Origin: Blasia pusilla
Taxonomy: Eukaryota > Marchantiophyta > Marchantiopsida > Blasiales
Direction of reading: 5' to 3'
NCBI GenBank assembly: GCA_050084515.1
Contig: CM114274.1
Span: 2,976,001-3,040,000, forward strand
Length of the DNA: 64,000 nucleotides
Positions within the stretch are counted from its first letter, which is position 1, and each line of letters begins with the position of its first letter. The notes under the pieces were generated by a model that was not told the origin of the DNA, searched no databases, and saw only the letters and a list, made by a program, of their open reading frames with translations. Of the stretch, positions 1 to 12,588 are shown one piece after another. A program made the translations under genes and the position numbers.

Positions 1-497
1 CAAACTTCCATATAGAATTTCTGCCGGTGAACTACAAATTATCGACTAAACATTCTAGCTCACATCTGAGATATTGTGTCATCAGTCGTACTTCCTTCCC
101 CTGGCCCATCTCCAAGGCACCGTACTAAAGGCTTCAAATACTAGCAATGGTTGAACGATTTTGCATAAATTCAATTCACACCGAGTTGATGGCAACAGAG
201 ACATTCACTGCTATTACCCATACACTCTTAACCGATACATTGAAGAGTCCGCGAGTCTTACATGATGAGGTTCGCGATGTTGTTCGATCGATCGTGTAGC
301 TTCCACAGACACGTCGGACCTCGTACATTGTGGGCCTGGCGAAGTCGCAAGACAGTAGAGCTTTTCCTTCGCTGAATAAAAGGCATCACCCACCACCTTT
401 CCCCTTGCTCTCGATCCATCTAGATTTCGTGCTCTCCAACAAACTGCAGAGACCTCCATCTCCTGAAAGTGCTCCCAAAGCGTGACATGTCCGCGTC
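1..497. other. Intergenic, downstream of the first gene
   Basis: I see no gene, repeat or recognisable transposon here. The stretch is probably the 3' UTR and downstream flank of the minus-strand gene that ends at 498. Confidence 0.4.
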
Positions 498-992
498 TCA
501 AGTTTCTTGTTTCTTGTCGTCCGTTCCCGACGACACAGGATTCTCTCCTTTCACTAACCAGCCAATGGCGTAGAAAGACAAGCCAGCAAGAATTGCAGTC
601 CCCCAAGCATGGGCGTACCAGCGGCTGTAAAGTCGAGTGGCATAACTCCACTGCTCCCTGAGAGTTACGGGATCGGGATTGACCGTCTCTGGCGGATTCA
701 CGGGAGGCGGAAGAGGGTGCGGGGGAATTTTAGGTTGAGGACGAGAAGATTGCGGAGCGGAAGAAGAAGCGAGCGCAACTCCGACGGTGGAAGCTCCAAA
801 TCTGACACCTAATCGAGAGGGCAAGGCAGCAGCCGAGCACTTAAACGCAGAGGAGACCAATGGCACACCGGAACCCGATGAAAACACACGTCTAGATCTC
901 CAGCCCAAATTCAAATCCGAGATCAGACACCGAAACTCCGAGGCATCGAAACCGCGCCTCTCACAATACGATTTCCACAAGTCACCAGCCAT
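498..992 (-). CDS. Small tail-anchored membrane protein, uncharacterised
   Basis: This is an uninterrupted 164-residue frame starting at an ATG (990-992). The N-terminal half is rich in Ser, Arg and Ala and resembles an organelle-targeting or disordered segment. Residues about 85-105 form a Pro-rich linker. The segment EQWSYATRLYSRWYAHAWG (about 113-131) leads into one hydrophobic helix (about 131-146, containing AILAGLSFYAIGWLV), followed by a short polar tail ending in KKQET. This design suggests a single-pass protein anchored near its C terminus, perhaps in a mitochondrial or plastid membrane. The aromatic/basic segment before the helix looks like a conserved plant family of unknown function, but that is recollection and was not searched. 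The coding region is more GC-rich than its surroundings, and the overlapping plus-strand frame is probably a shadow. No introns are evident. Confidence 0.6.
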   Translation of the reverse strand: MAGDLWKSYCERRGFDASEFRCLISDLNLGWRSRRVFSSGSGVPLVSSAFKCSAAALPSRLGVRFGASTVGVALASSSAPQSSRPQPKIPPHPLPPPVNPPETVNPDPVTLREQWSYATRLYSRWYAHAWGTAILAGLSFYAIGWLVKGENPVSSGTDDKKQET

Positions 993-1400
993 ACCGACTC
1001 AAAACAACTTGAGGATCCGAATCCGATCAGCCTCGCCCTTCCCTAAATGCCCCGTGATCGCAGAATACGCAGGCTTCGGATGGCTCGCGGAGAAGAGAAA
1101 GGAAATGGATGCAGCAGCAAACGGCAGTGCGGAGCATCCTCAGCTTCAAAGGAGTGTGGCACATTCAAAGCAGGCATGGCAGCAACGGGGCGTGTCACAA
1201 CAGATCCGTATATTCCGTACAGTTGCCACGTATGGAATGGTGGATAAGCTCCGTAGATACTAGGCTTCGACCGATACGAAGAGAGGACAATTTTCTTCAT
1301 AGAAAAGTCATCTATTTATATGTTTCATGTATATTATTATTTATATTATTATTATTAGAGAGTGTTTTCTTCATTTGCAAACACTTTTTTTTGGACATGT
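993..1400. other. Upstream region of the 498-992 gene
   Basis: The first ~270 bases upstream of the start codon are GC-rich and are the likely 5' UTR and promoter of the minus-strand gene. The sequence turns AT-rich beyond about 1,300. Plus-strand open frames here show no recognisable domain. I could not place a TATA box with confidence. Confidence 0.3.
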
Positions 1401-1985
1401 GGTAATAGGCACGAAAAAGGTATTGTGTTTAGCACTATTATTACCTTCACTCCCCTGCATGGCATGGGCTTTCCACTACTAATTTGTATGAGAAATGAAA
1501 AGAATAAGGATGACTATGTGGGAAATACAAGGAGGGCTATTCGAAGAGCAAGGACTAAGGTAAGGTGAGGGGTAAGGAAAAGGGGGAACCCCCTAAAACC
1601 TAATCTCACCAACTACTACAACAAACAAAACTACACCTAAATGAATGTGGTAACCACTAAAAAGGCCTTTATTAATGGCATCTCCCACAATTTGAGCTTG
1701 CATAAAAAGCTTATTGGCTTAAGCACGATTAGACCTATTTTCTACATAAGTAGAGTTAAGTAGCTAAAGACAACCCATTTCTTGAGTGGAGAAGATCAAA
1801 GCAATCAATGAGGAAAGTGTCAAACCTCTCCCCCATAAACCCCAACATCTCTATCGCTAGTGAAACGAATCCATGTCCTTTATAAAGTTGAGTCTTCTTT
1901 ATCCATCTTTTCGAACTGCAATGGAACGAAGAGTACTCTGTGGCTTCTCGTGGAAGATCGGAGATCGAGCCCAATTGGTCAATGA
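1400..1985 (-). mobile_element. LINE 3'-end fragment
   Basis: Read on the minus strand, 1756-1974 encodes a stretch (AIEMLGFMGERFDTFLIDC, then LHSRNGLSLAT) that matches the C terminus of the LINE at 8.3-11.5 kb (AIEMYGAMGERFDSFLTDC, LHSRNGLSLAT). The match extends past the protein into the 3' tail: both copies have GTTGGTGAG-type sequence followed by TTAGGGGG. It is therefore a 5'-truncated, diverged copy of the same family in the opposite orientation. 5' truncation is usual for LINE copies made by target-primed reverse transcription. It is not a functional gene. Confidence 0.7.
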
Positions 1986-2309
1986 TTATCTATTGATGCA
2001 TAGGCTAATCTGCAAGTGTACGTTTTCCCTAGGTTTTGACTCATTTAGAGCCCATTTGAAGAGATTATTATTTCTGTTTGGAAATTTTGCCTTTTTGTTT
2101 GAAGATCCTTTACTTACTATTGCACAAGTCACCAAAAAAAAGACTTAGGAAAGAGAGTGTATATCTCAAGGAGAGAGAGTTTAGAAGCTCTTTCTCTCTT
2201 TGTTGAACCTCCTTGGACTTGGGAAAAGGTTGGACATTCTATGAAGAAGCATAGACACTTTGTCTATGTTCCTCAAAAGAACCCCTTAGTTGTGTCTCCT
2301 CCAAGGACT
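1986..2309. other. Unassigned spacer
   Basis: No gene is recognised. The sequence lies between the LINE fragment and the first segment that aligns with the gypsy family. It may be more decayed transposon. Confidence 0.25.
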
Positions 2310-2942
2310 AATGTGGTCGTCATAACACTTCTCTCGACAGAGGTATCGCCTCGAATGTGTCCCTTGTATAGACCCTCCATCAAATCTCCAAGCCAAGAGT
2401 CGACACGGGTGAATGCTGCTAGTATTCCCACATCTCTTGGTTGATGCTCAATCAGCCCACCTATGAACCATTTTGGCTGGAAGATAACTCATCTCGACTA
2501 TTATCGTGACAATAAACTAAGGTGAACCTATCAAGTATAACATTGCTCCACCAACCAAGACATCGTAGGATTTGTCACTAGTCACTAATGCCTAAGCTCA
2601 CACCATGGATTTATTGGTCAGATGCTCTCACTTAAGCCTCAATGCTATTCATGTTGAGTGAAAAAAAATTTCCTATTGACTTCACTCGTTGACGTCTAAG
2701 CGTGGAATGGACATCCCTCCATATTAGCCCAAGTTATGCCCAATCCTATAGAAGCGGCTTTCCCCAGCATCAAGGATTGCACTCTTGAATCCAAAAGAAC
2801 ATGCTATGGATAATAAACTCTACTTCCAAGACTAACATACGAAGCGGAAAATATTACCTTGAATATCTAATAGCACCATATGCGGATCTAACCATGACAT
2901 GCTCTACAACTAGTCTATTTGGAAACTTCACTAGTCTAACAA

Positions 2943-3985
2943 TGTCGCGACCCTCATGACCAAACGAGTGCCAAAGCGGAACATCGGAACACTAACGAGC
3001 TCACCCTAAGATGGTTTGAGCGTTGGAGTGGTCTCAAAGAAGAGACAAGAGACGAGACACAAGCGAGGCTTCACGTTTCATCTGTTGTGGTCGCAACTGA
3101 GAAACGTGGACCAAACACGGATCAAGACTTGAGAGGAGTCAAGTCTAGGAAGTGGGTTGCCAAAGGAAGGAATCCGGATTTGGGACGCCACTAGCGTTTG
3201 AGAGTTTTTGACTGTATTTATGGCCATAACTTTTAGTGCCAATATGCGTTTGGGATGAGTAAGGATGCATTGGAAAGCTTATGGAAAGCCAGTTGAGACG
3301 CACTAAAGATCTCCGAAACGCACAAGTAGTGGCTGAGAAACGGCTCGAAAACAACTGTAAGTAGAGTCGGGTTGAGGGCCAAAATGAAGGGCCCGACCAT
3401 CCTTTCCCAAAGGTAGGGAGTGGGTGGAGATCTCCATAAGTACTAGTAAGGGGGAAGGTCTCCAAGGGTGTTTGGGACTCGAACCCCACTTTGGGCGCCA
3501 CGGGGCGGCTCAACGGCATGGAACGGATCGGAAGTTTGGAGTTGGGCTTGAAAACCTGAACCAAGTCTATTGAGATGAATTTTAGAGATCCCTCTTGGAT
3601 TCCAATCCACAACTCAATTACTTGGGTCCCGGTTAGGAACTCGCACGAGGTCCGTTGAACAGTTGGGATCGCTAGGTGTGCAAGTGCCGTTTTAGGTTCT
3701 TGGACTAACCAGAAAGTCTGTTCCAAGTCTTGAAGGACTTGCCGTGTTTGGAACCTAGGAAGTAGGGATGGTTGAGCTTGATAAGACGCTCAGTAGAAGA
3801 CTTGGTGGGTTGAATGAACGATTGGCCCAGACCCGACTAACGAGAGTGCGTGTTTGGGTGCAGATCGGCGATGAGAACGTGTCCTACTGAACGTACGCTT
3901 CCGCAATACTAGAGATTGACATTCAAGGAGAGTAGGCGCACGAAAAAAACCACGTAACCTACCAAGAATCAATTACGCACATATT
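2943..3985 (-). repeat. Dispersed ~1 kb repeat (first copy)
   Basis: This segment matches 32.18-33.14 kb in inverted orientation. One end is TGTCGCGACCCTCAT in both copies. Inside, both encode the same out-of-context peptide pieces (APKVG; then HPYSSQTHIGTKSYGHKYSQ here against YLSRTHLGAQRYGPKHSQ there). The two copies sit at different places within related gypsy elements (D and A) and in opposite orientation, so it inserted independently and is itself mobile. A TG..CA-ended solo LTR or a short non-autonomous element is possible. I could not fix the right boundary or a target duplication. Confidence 0.65.
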
Positions 3986-5464
3986 GAGCAAAAGCACTCA
4001 AGGCGAGTCCACCAACTCCTTTGCAACTCACTATGAACATAAGGAAGAAATGTCAACTCCACATTCATTCAAAATACCTCGATCGGCATGCCTCCCAAAC
4101 TCATATCATCCAAGATTCGGGCCAATCGTGACTGCTTGTTTGGCATCTCATGGTTGTCTTGCCACCTTTTGCGTTTCATGAATAGTCTCGTGGTGTCTCG
4201 CCCATCTTGACTACTAATGTGTTCTTTTCTTCTCGCCCTTGACTTGGCGCTTGGCTCCAAGGTCTCAAACCTTGCTTGCCTTGGCTTTGTCCCTATGAGT
4301 AGCTATACCTCTTTCTCACCTAAGACTAGTCACAAGACATATGGGCATCTCGTCTAGCGTTAGTCCCGCCGCTAGTTCTGCTACCCTTCCTAGTCTTGCG
4401 ACTAGCTAGTCTAGAATGCAACTTTGGTGGGTCACACCAAGGTCTTTCCTCCTTGGACCTGTGATCATGACTCGCTTCCCTGATCAACCTCCGCTAGAGT
4501 GGACACCACAGAATAGTTGTTCGCGACGTCTACTACTAGTCTCACCATCTTCCCTCTCAAAACCTTGAAAGGTGATGTGGTGGCATGCATTCCCTTCAAT
4601 CTCTCAAATCATTGCCCTCACTCTCACTAGAAAACTCTCAATCACTCAAAAAATTAAATATGGGGCACTCAAAACTATATTGTCTCACGCTCCGAGATGT
4701 GTATAATATGACAACAAGCAATGTGGTGCGGCAATATTGTACATTGATCTATGTCTTCTAATCATCATAGAAAAAAACTATCAATCAAAGCCTCTCACAT
4801 GGTTCTATGCCTTCTACTCTTATACATCAACAATGCTCATAGCATTTAGGGTGTTTGGATGATCACACAACCAAACGCTACAACAAATATCCAAGACCCA
4901 AAAACCCCTCACAAGCGTAACGCAAAAGACTAAGATGGATAACTAGGAACACAATGTTGGGGTTGTTCCTCAGCAACTCAAAGTCAAAACCAACTTAACT
5001 AGAACATCATAATTCCTTTTGTAGCTACCAAGTTATATTCCTCGATGTTGACGTGACTAACTCATCCTCAATGGAGCACTGCCGTTACAAGCGGTAGAGT
5101 ACAGAAACAATCATACGCTACAATTATAGGTATAATACCATGACATCCCTATAACAATGATGTGGTGCGGCTCTAAGAAAATTTGTCTATCAAAAATTGT
5201 TGTGTGCACACCAAAGTCAGTGGGGTTGCTTGATCGAGATATTGTGGTATGGCCACAAGTGGCGACTTCTAGCTACAAGCATTATTACTCAATCAACTTG
5301 GAGTACTTATAAGTCGCTACACATGGCAAAGAAAAAATTGGAACTTAAAACCCACCAATTAGGAAATTATACGGTATTGTTGGACAACCAATGTACATTT
5401 GATTAACAAAAAATGGATGATCATGAGACAACTTTTACAATCACTGTAATGTTGATGGAGATTT

Positions 5465-6072
<608 letters not shown>

Positions 6073-6984
6073 ACAAACTAGTCGCACTTGGATTTGGGGG
6101 AAACCTTATATCTATTTTTTTGTTCACCTTATGTCTTTTCATCGCTAATCCCCTTTTTCCTCTAGGAGGGAAGGACAAAAGGAAATCCCCTTAGCCATGG
6201 TGCCTACCTCATATCTCCTTTCTTAACCCATGAGAACTCTTCTCTTTTGACTTTTGAGGAAAATCATCAATAGTATTCTCTTCTCTATAACATTTCTTCA
6301 TCAAGTGCATGGTCGGGATATAAAGAAAAAAAATTCCACTAGGGTTTCTCAATTTCTGTTCTTGGCAACCGCCGAAGACTTGGATGATCACATTTGCTAA
6401 AACTCAAATAAAACCCTCTTTCTTATGGTGTGTTTTTTCCATTTCATTTTTTGAATAGTGTAATAAATGAAAATGTAATTTATAAGTTGACCGATGAATC
6501 TGAAAATAACTCATATGAACTCATCATGAGTCTCCAACTAAGGCAGGAACATAGTATCCTTATCTTCTACTATACATATCTCATCTCCTTTCATCCACGG
6601 GCTACAAAGGGAATAACACTAATAAATAAATAAATCTGTTTATCCTAACGAGCTTCCTCCCATCTTACATTCATAGGACCTTTTCTCCTCTCCCTAAGAA
6701 GAGAAAAATAAAACACAACAAAACAAAACCAACCTCAACTACTAACATTTATGGTACCTCCCTCCTTCCTTAGTAAGAAAAAAGCCTAAGTGCTACCTCT
6801 TGTTCACCGTGCCTTTCTTTCTTCTCCCTACTATTCTCCTCACCTTTCACTTTTAAGGAGATGAGAGAAAGGTGGAATGGATAAAAGTTTCCACTTTTTC
6901 CTTTCTCTTCTTGGCAAGATAGGAGAAAGGTGAGGAGAATTGGGAGAGATGGGAGGAACCTGGTAACGACGGAGATGGGAGAGA
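6073..6984. other. Pyrimidine-rich spacer
   Basis: No gene is recognised between the LTR of copy D and the minisatellite. From about 6,650 the plus strand is rich in CTT/TCC and contains GGAGAAAGGTGAGGA-like segments, which look like further degenerate minisatellite units. Confidence 0.3.
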
Positions 6985-7645
<661 letters not shown>

Positions 7646-8324
7646 CTTTTGATTTTTGACGCGATTTTGGGCGGGGACGGCGGGAGGCATGGACGGGGAC
7701 GGCGGGAGGAAGAACCGTGGGTGTCGGGGATGAAAAGGGACGTGCTACATGTCGAAACTGAGAGCGTGATGAGGGCTTCGGTTTGATCCGGACCTTGCTG
7801 CATGGCGTGAAGTATTTTTATTTTTATTCATCTTTTTAGAATTCGGTTCATATTAGGGTTCCAAATGTGAGTATTAGGGCTTTGCTTATTGTCATTTGGA
7901 GAAATTTCCCAAGGTAACGTCCTCTATTCACCCACCCTTCCCCTCCTTTCCCAAGTCCTTTCTTGTTTGTCGTATTTGTCGTATGTGCTTCTCATTTTGG
8001 TTCGATTCACGTTTGTATTTGTTACCCCTCCCGTACATACACTTTTCTTCTCATCTATTTTATCTCGAAGGGCCCATGATCTTTTCACACTGGTAGCAAC
8101 TCTACGTATTCATGAGTTCATTTTTGGGAGGGGGTTGGAACTAGAAGTCCTAGGTGATGTCGGTAGGTGAGAGTTTATGTTAGAGGGAGCATTACCGTGG
8201 ACGGGAAGAGAGTTGTTTGCCGGGACCGCTCGTTCGAATGGGGATGATAGGACTGTTATTGGCGGGGGATTGTGGCACGATTTTATTGGAGGGGGCCTTG
8301 TCCTCTTCTTGGTGAGTTGCATCC
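7646..8324. other. Spacer or LINE 5' region
   Basis: No protein domain is recognised. This stretch lies between the last minisatellite unit and the first recognisable LINE domain, so it may be the LINE's 5' UTR and promoter. The element's 5' boundary is unknown. Confidence 0.3.
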
Positions 8325-9297
8325 ATGCCTCGACCCGCATCGGCTTCCCTTGTGGGGACCCGTGGGTCGTCTAGTCGGGATACTAAATGCCCATGTTGTC
8401 CCGAATTCTTCACTCGTTCAGGAATTCGGAACCACTTCGCGGCTAAACATCTTGACTTTGATAGATTTGGATGGGTGGTCCCTCCTGTCGACCATGGATG
8501 CTCTCCGGTGCTTCCCGCATCATCGCCCCCTCCTGAGGCATGGGAGTGGTTGAGGTCCCACCAGGGCAGCATTATAGGTCTCTTCGAGACCCGTTTTCCC
8601 TGCCCGAGGTTGTTTCATAGGATCCCCCATGCTATTCGGGACGACCTCCGCCACGCATTCCTCCTTCCCCTAGCTAGGATCGCTCTTGATCCTATGGATG
8701 AGCTCCTTGGTACTTACTACTTCTCTTTCCACGATGGTGTCTTCGTTACACTCGGGGAGGGAAGGCCGGTCATAGAGAGGTTATGGCACGTCTGAGACGC
8801 TTTCGAGGAGGTGATTGGGAGTCTCTGCAGAGTGAGTTTGTGGCATTCGCCAGAGGTAGTAGTTCACTTGGTTTCCCGACGGACGATCTTGGAGCAGCCA
8901 GGTTGCGACGATGTAGGACACTGGGGCGAGCCTGTGAGTACTCGTGAGCTGCACGTGCTCTTCGCCCGATGGACATGGCCCCTTCTTCAGCTGTTACCAT
9001 CGATGCCCTCCGGAGGCTACATCCTCGTCCAGCGGTTGACATTCCAGCTTTTGCACGTGACTTCCATCCTGACACGGCTATATGCCTTGACTCTGTCCCT
9101 CTTTGCACGGGCACTTTCGGGCGTTCTCGAGGATTGCGGCCGGAGGTTTGTCGGTATGATGTACGAACACCTTCGTGATTGCTTTCCTTCCGAGGACACC
9201 GCTAGCGGCTTCTCCGAGTTGCTTCAGGTTGCCTCTCACCTAGCTCAGGGGAGAGTGCCAACAGTAGTGGCCCCAAGTATTAGGGGCGGGGCGACTT

Positions 9298-9876
9298 TTG
9301 GCGTTGTCGAAGGAGGGTGGTGGTATCCGTCCGATTGCCATAGGTGAGGTGCTCTTGCGGTTGGTGAGTCGTACTCTCGCTTTGCAATTCCATGAGGCTT
9401 TCCAGTCACATCTGAGTCCGCATCAGTTTGGAGTTGCCACGCCAGCTGGATGTGAGACGGTTGCCTTAGGTTTGAGGGCTTGTCTAGATGTACATCTAGA
9501 GTGGGTGGTTCTCCAAGTGGACGTGGAGAACGCCTTCAACTCAGTATCTCGGGCTACTATATTCACAGAGTTGAGGGACGCGGGTGGCCCCATGGCGAGC
9601 CTCATTCCCTTTGTGCAAGCTTTCTATGGGGCCCCTTCGGCCCTCTATTTCCACCATGGTCGATTCCAGGAGGAGGTCACGGTCTTGGAGTCTGCTACCG
9701 GGACTCGTCAGGGTGACCCATTGGGTGGCGCGTTGTTTGTTGTGGCTCATTACCGAGCGGTTCTTTCTACGGTGGAGGCTTTCCCGGGTTGCATGTTCCC
9801 TTCGCTGGCAGATGATACTCATATTGTTGGTCCTAGAGATCTGGTTGTCCCTGCATTCGAGAACTTTTCAGCATAG
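9298..9876 (+). pseudogene. Reverse transcriptase segment of the LINE
   Basis: This frame carries the RT fingers and palm. KEGGGIRPIAIGEVLLRLVS is the entry motif shared with RLE-type LINEs of algae, oomycetes and animals. VDVENAFNSVSR has the first metal-binding Asp, QGDPLGGALF is motif B, and LADD (9804-9815) supplies the catalytic Asp pair. It stops at 9874-9876 after ENFSA, before the thumb. The following thumb-like sequence (VGKCKAW, then LRVLGVPLGS) continues in other frames, so the polyprotein is interrupted rather than ending here. Confidence 0.85.
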
Positions 9877-10576
9877 TTGGCACGTGTCGGCCTGGCGGTG
9901 AAGGTGGGGAAGTGCAAGGCTTGGTCTCCATCAGGCCTACGGGATGATCTACATTTACCCGACGGCTTCTTGTGACCTGTCGGAGGGCTTCGAGTCTTGG
10001 GAGTCCCGCTCGGGAGCCAGGACTTTGTATCGAGTTTCATGGCAATGGCTCTTACCGAGGATCTTCTCCACGTTGATGATCTTACGAGGATTGGTGACCC
10101 TCAAGTCGCCTTCGGCATTCTCTCTTCTTGTTTTGCTCGTAGACCTGGTTACCTCACTAGAACTGTCTGGACATCTAGTCACCTTTCTTCCCTATATAGA
10201 TCCTTTGATACGAAGCTCATGTAGGTGTTTGGGGATCTCCTAGGACCCGGCTCCTTAGAGTGCCCCATGGGGGAGTTAGCTCGTAGACAGGCCTCTTGGC
10301 CGACTTCTTTTGGTGGAGTAGGTCTTCTCTCGACCGAGTTAGTGGCGCCCTCCGCTTTTTTAGGGAGTTGGGCCACAGTGGCACCCCTCCTTTGCTCCCG
10401 ATTTTTGGTTAGAGATAGACCGCTCCTTCTACACTACGTCTCCCAGGTTGAGGATGGCTCTTTCCCACTTCAGTCTTCACTCACAGCTTGTAGAGATTCC
10501 TTCGAGTTGAGGCCGAGCCGTTCTCCCACTTTCTCCTCCTTAGTTACCTCCGGTCGGGCCTGGGCTCCAATCTTCC

Positions 10577-11509
10577 TTGATGGAAGCCCACTTTGAGGCA
10601 GTTTTTAGAGGCACTATGTCTGACGGGAATATCCCCATGGAGGTTAGGGCCCGTATTCGCTCTTGCTCCGGAAAGGGGGCAGGCTCATGGGTAGGGGCGC
10701 GCCCCCTTCTCCAGGCTTTCCGTATCGCACCACTTACTTATACCACAGCGATGTGGTTCCGTCTGGGCCTCCCCCAACCATCGGTGGTTGGTTCGACACA
10801 CTGCGAGTGTCGCCGGAGCCTGGATCCACTTGGTGTGCATTTGGCACACTGTCCAGTTGGGGGTGAGAGGATAGCCACTCACGATGTAGTGCGGGATATC
10901 ATGTTCAGTATTGCTCGGGAGAGTGGCTTCCATGTGCAGAGAAAGAGGCACTACTCCATGCGGGATTCCCTTATTCGTGCTAATCTCTACATGACACGAG
11001 AGGCTGAGGTGGTGGTGGCGGACGTGGTAGTCACAGATCCTACGCGGGAGGCAGTGCGAGCCCAAGTGGTGGCCCAAGGGCGAATGCTACAAGGAGCGGC
11101 GGCGGCGGTGGTGAAGAAGACACATATCTACAGTCGACTTCACGAGGGACACATCTTCATCCATCTGGCCATAGAGATGTATGGGGCTATGGGGGAGAGA
11201 TTCGACTCGTTCCTTACGGACTGCGCCCATCATCTCCACTCGAGAAATGGGTTGTCCTTAGCTACTGCGATTGTGTATTGTAGGCAGCAGGTCTCCATAG
11301 CGTTGCAGCGTGCCCCAAAGGCTAATGGGCTTTTTTGCGGCGTGGCTCAGTGGGAGACGCCGGCGCTAGAGGCCCACTTAGTAGTAGTCATAGCTCTCTT
11401 GTTGTTGCTGATATTGTCTCTACTGTTGGTGAGTTTCGTCGTTAGGGGGGGGAATGCCCGCTTCTTCCTTTTCTGGTCTTGTTGTGACCTTCAGGTTTTG
11501 ACTCTTTGA
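10577..11509 (+). pseudogene. LINE C-terminal knuckle and RLE-like nuclease segment
   Basis: About 310 codons are open. A CxC...H....C cluster (HCECRRSLDPLGVHLAHC) is followed by GGERIATHDVVRDIM, typical of the zinc knuckle that precedes the restriction-like endonuclease in R2-group LINEs. VVVADVVVTDP matches the (P)D-strand of the PD-(D/E)XK fold, with lysines (VVKKTHIYS) and an Ile-Glu pair (HLAIEMYGAMG) downstream. These last assignments follow family resemblance and are less certain than the RT. A hydrophobic Leu-rich tail (about residues 270-292) may be read-through of 3' sequence. Confidence 0.7.
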
Positions 11510-11589
11510 GTCCCCCTCTTTTGTACTTCCGATGGGTTTTCCATCACTCGTTTTTATCGAAGTGCATCTTTTTCTCTTAATTTCTTACA

Positions 11590-11750
11590 CACCCCACCTT
11601 CACATCCATGATGCTTTGTCTTGTAAGGCCATGGGGAAGAAAGGACCGTTTTCTCCTTCATTCTTACATCGAGGGTACTTTTCCTCGTAGGGCAATGGGG
11701 AGGACAGGACAGTTCTCTCCCATCTTCCAGGCTGCTCTCTCTCGTAGGTC
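11590..11750. repeat. Minisatellite units downstream of the LINE
   Basis: Two to three units of the same 60-odd bp minisatellite as 6985-7645 occur here (CATCCATGATGCTTTGTCTT, GGCCATGGGGAAGAAAGGAC, CGTTTTCTCCTTCATTCTTA). They lie in the same orientation, 80 bases after the LINE's last stop codon. Confidence 0.75.
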
Positions 11751-12588
11751 TGCCTGAATATTCGTGATTAGGCCCTTCACTCGATGATTGCTCTCGGCAG
11801 TCAGAACTCTGGTGAAGGTGATGGAGCTTCACTGCGGCCTCTCTTCTTTTGATGTCCAGCGTGTACGGAACTACATGCTCACCAATACCTGTCGGCTTTC
11901 CTGACTTACTTCTGCGTCTGACATTCCTCTTGTTCTCGCCATCACCGCCTCTTTTGGCCCTCTAGAATAATCGAGGAAGTTTTCCGAATCAGGGCTCGCG
12001 TTGTTTTGAAACTCTCCTTCTCCTCATTCAAAGAGTTTGAGGGATGCGATTTCCATTCACTTCCCTGGGTTTTGACCAAAACCCTCAACCCTAAACCTTT
12101 TCGTCCACTTCTCCTCATTCAAAGAGTTTGAGGGATGTGATTTCCATTCACTTCCCTGGGTTTTGACCAAAACCCTCAACCCTAAACCTTTTCGTCCAGC
12201 TCGCTATCGAGTGGCCTGAGGGTTCTGATTTCGCTTGGTTTCACTGGGTGTGAATGTTTTGTAGATACGCCGTCTTTGGAATCCACGATCCTACTGCAGA
12301 GTGCAGGGCAGGCGTCGGGAGCTCGACGATCAAGCAGTCGTATTTCACACATCTAATCGGGATGGGCGCAGTTGGCGAGGCATGGTGGAGTCTGGTTTGA
12401 AACCACGATGCAGTGATAGCGAAATCGAAAAGAGTTCGGAGTCAAGATCCAACAAGAGTGTACAAAACTTTGAAATGTAATTTACATATTTCCGGTGGTG
12501 AAGACACCGCCGTGTGATGGAGTGACTAGAATGTCAAACAGGAACGAACCACCGCACACGGGCAGATCGCTACTAGACTCAACCGGGA
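11751..12588. other. Spacer between LINE and TPS
   Basis: No gene is recognised. The stretch holds the 91-bp tandem duplication and, nearest to the TPS stop codon, its probable 3' UTR (minus strand). Confidence 0.35.
12017..12198. repeat. 91-bp tandem duplication
   Basis: Two head-to-tail units (12017-12107 and 12108-12198) differ at only one base that I can find (C at 12046, T at 12137). Each contains AACCCTCAACCCTAAACC, which includes one plant-telomere-like CCCTAAA. Near identity implies a recent duplication. Confidence 0.95.

Larger units (their letters stand above)
8325..11509 (+). mobile_element. LINE with C2H2 finger, RT and restriction-like endonuclease (broken)
   Basis: The domain order is N-terminal C2H2 finger (CPCC...NHFAAKH, 8388-8450), a linker in shifted frames (~8.8-9.2 kb), reverse transcriptase (9298-9876), thumb/linker (~9.9-10.6 kb), then a Cys/His knuckle and endonuclease-like domain (10577-11509). 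RT motifs are GGGIRPIAIGEVLLRLVSRT, the first catalytic Asp in LQVDVENAFNSV, TRQGDPLGG and SLADDTHIVG (LADD in place of the usual YADD). The C-terminal part has CECR..H..HC followed by VVVADVVVTDP, resembling the restriction-like endonuclease (RLE) of R2/NeSL/Utopia-type LINEs. No apurinic-type endonuclease is present. At least four frame changes or stops separate the domains (near 8.8, 9.25, 9.87 and 10.59 kb), so this copy is dead. RLE elements are often target-specific, and here the same minisatellite lies on both sides. Confidence 0.85.

Noticed and set aside
787-1263. 158-codon plus-strand frame upstream of and overlapping the first gene
   Set aside because: It overlaps the minus-strand gene, whose protein has a clear membrane helix and coherent composition. 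The plus frame looks like an antisense shadow.
8811-9347. 178-codon plus-strand frame inside the LINE
   Set aside because: The family-like LINE sequence in this stretch (LRRCRTLGRACEYSRAAR and IDALRRLHPRPA) lies in other frames, so most of this frame is a shadow produced by frameshifts.
12017-12198. Interstitial telomere array
   Set aside because: Only one CCCTAAA per unit is present; there is no run of telomere repeats.
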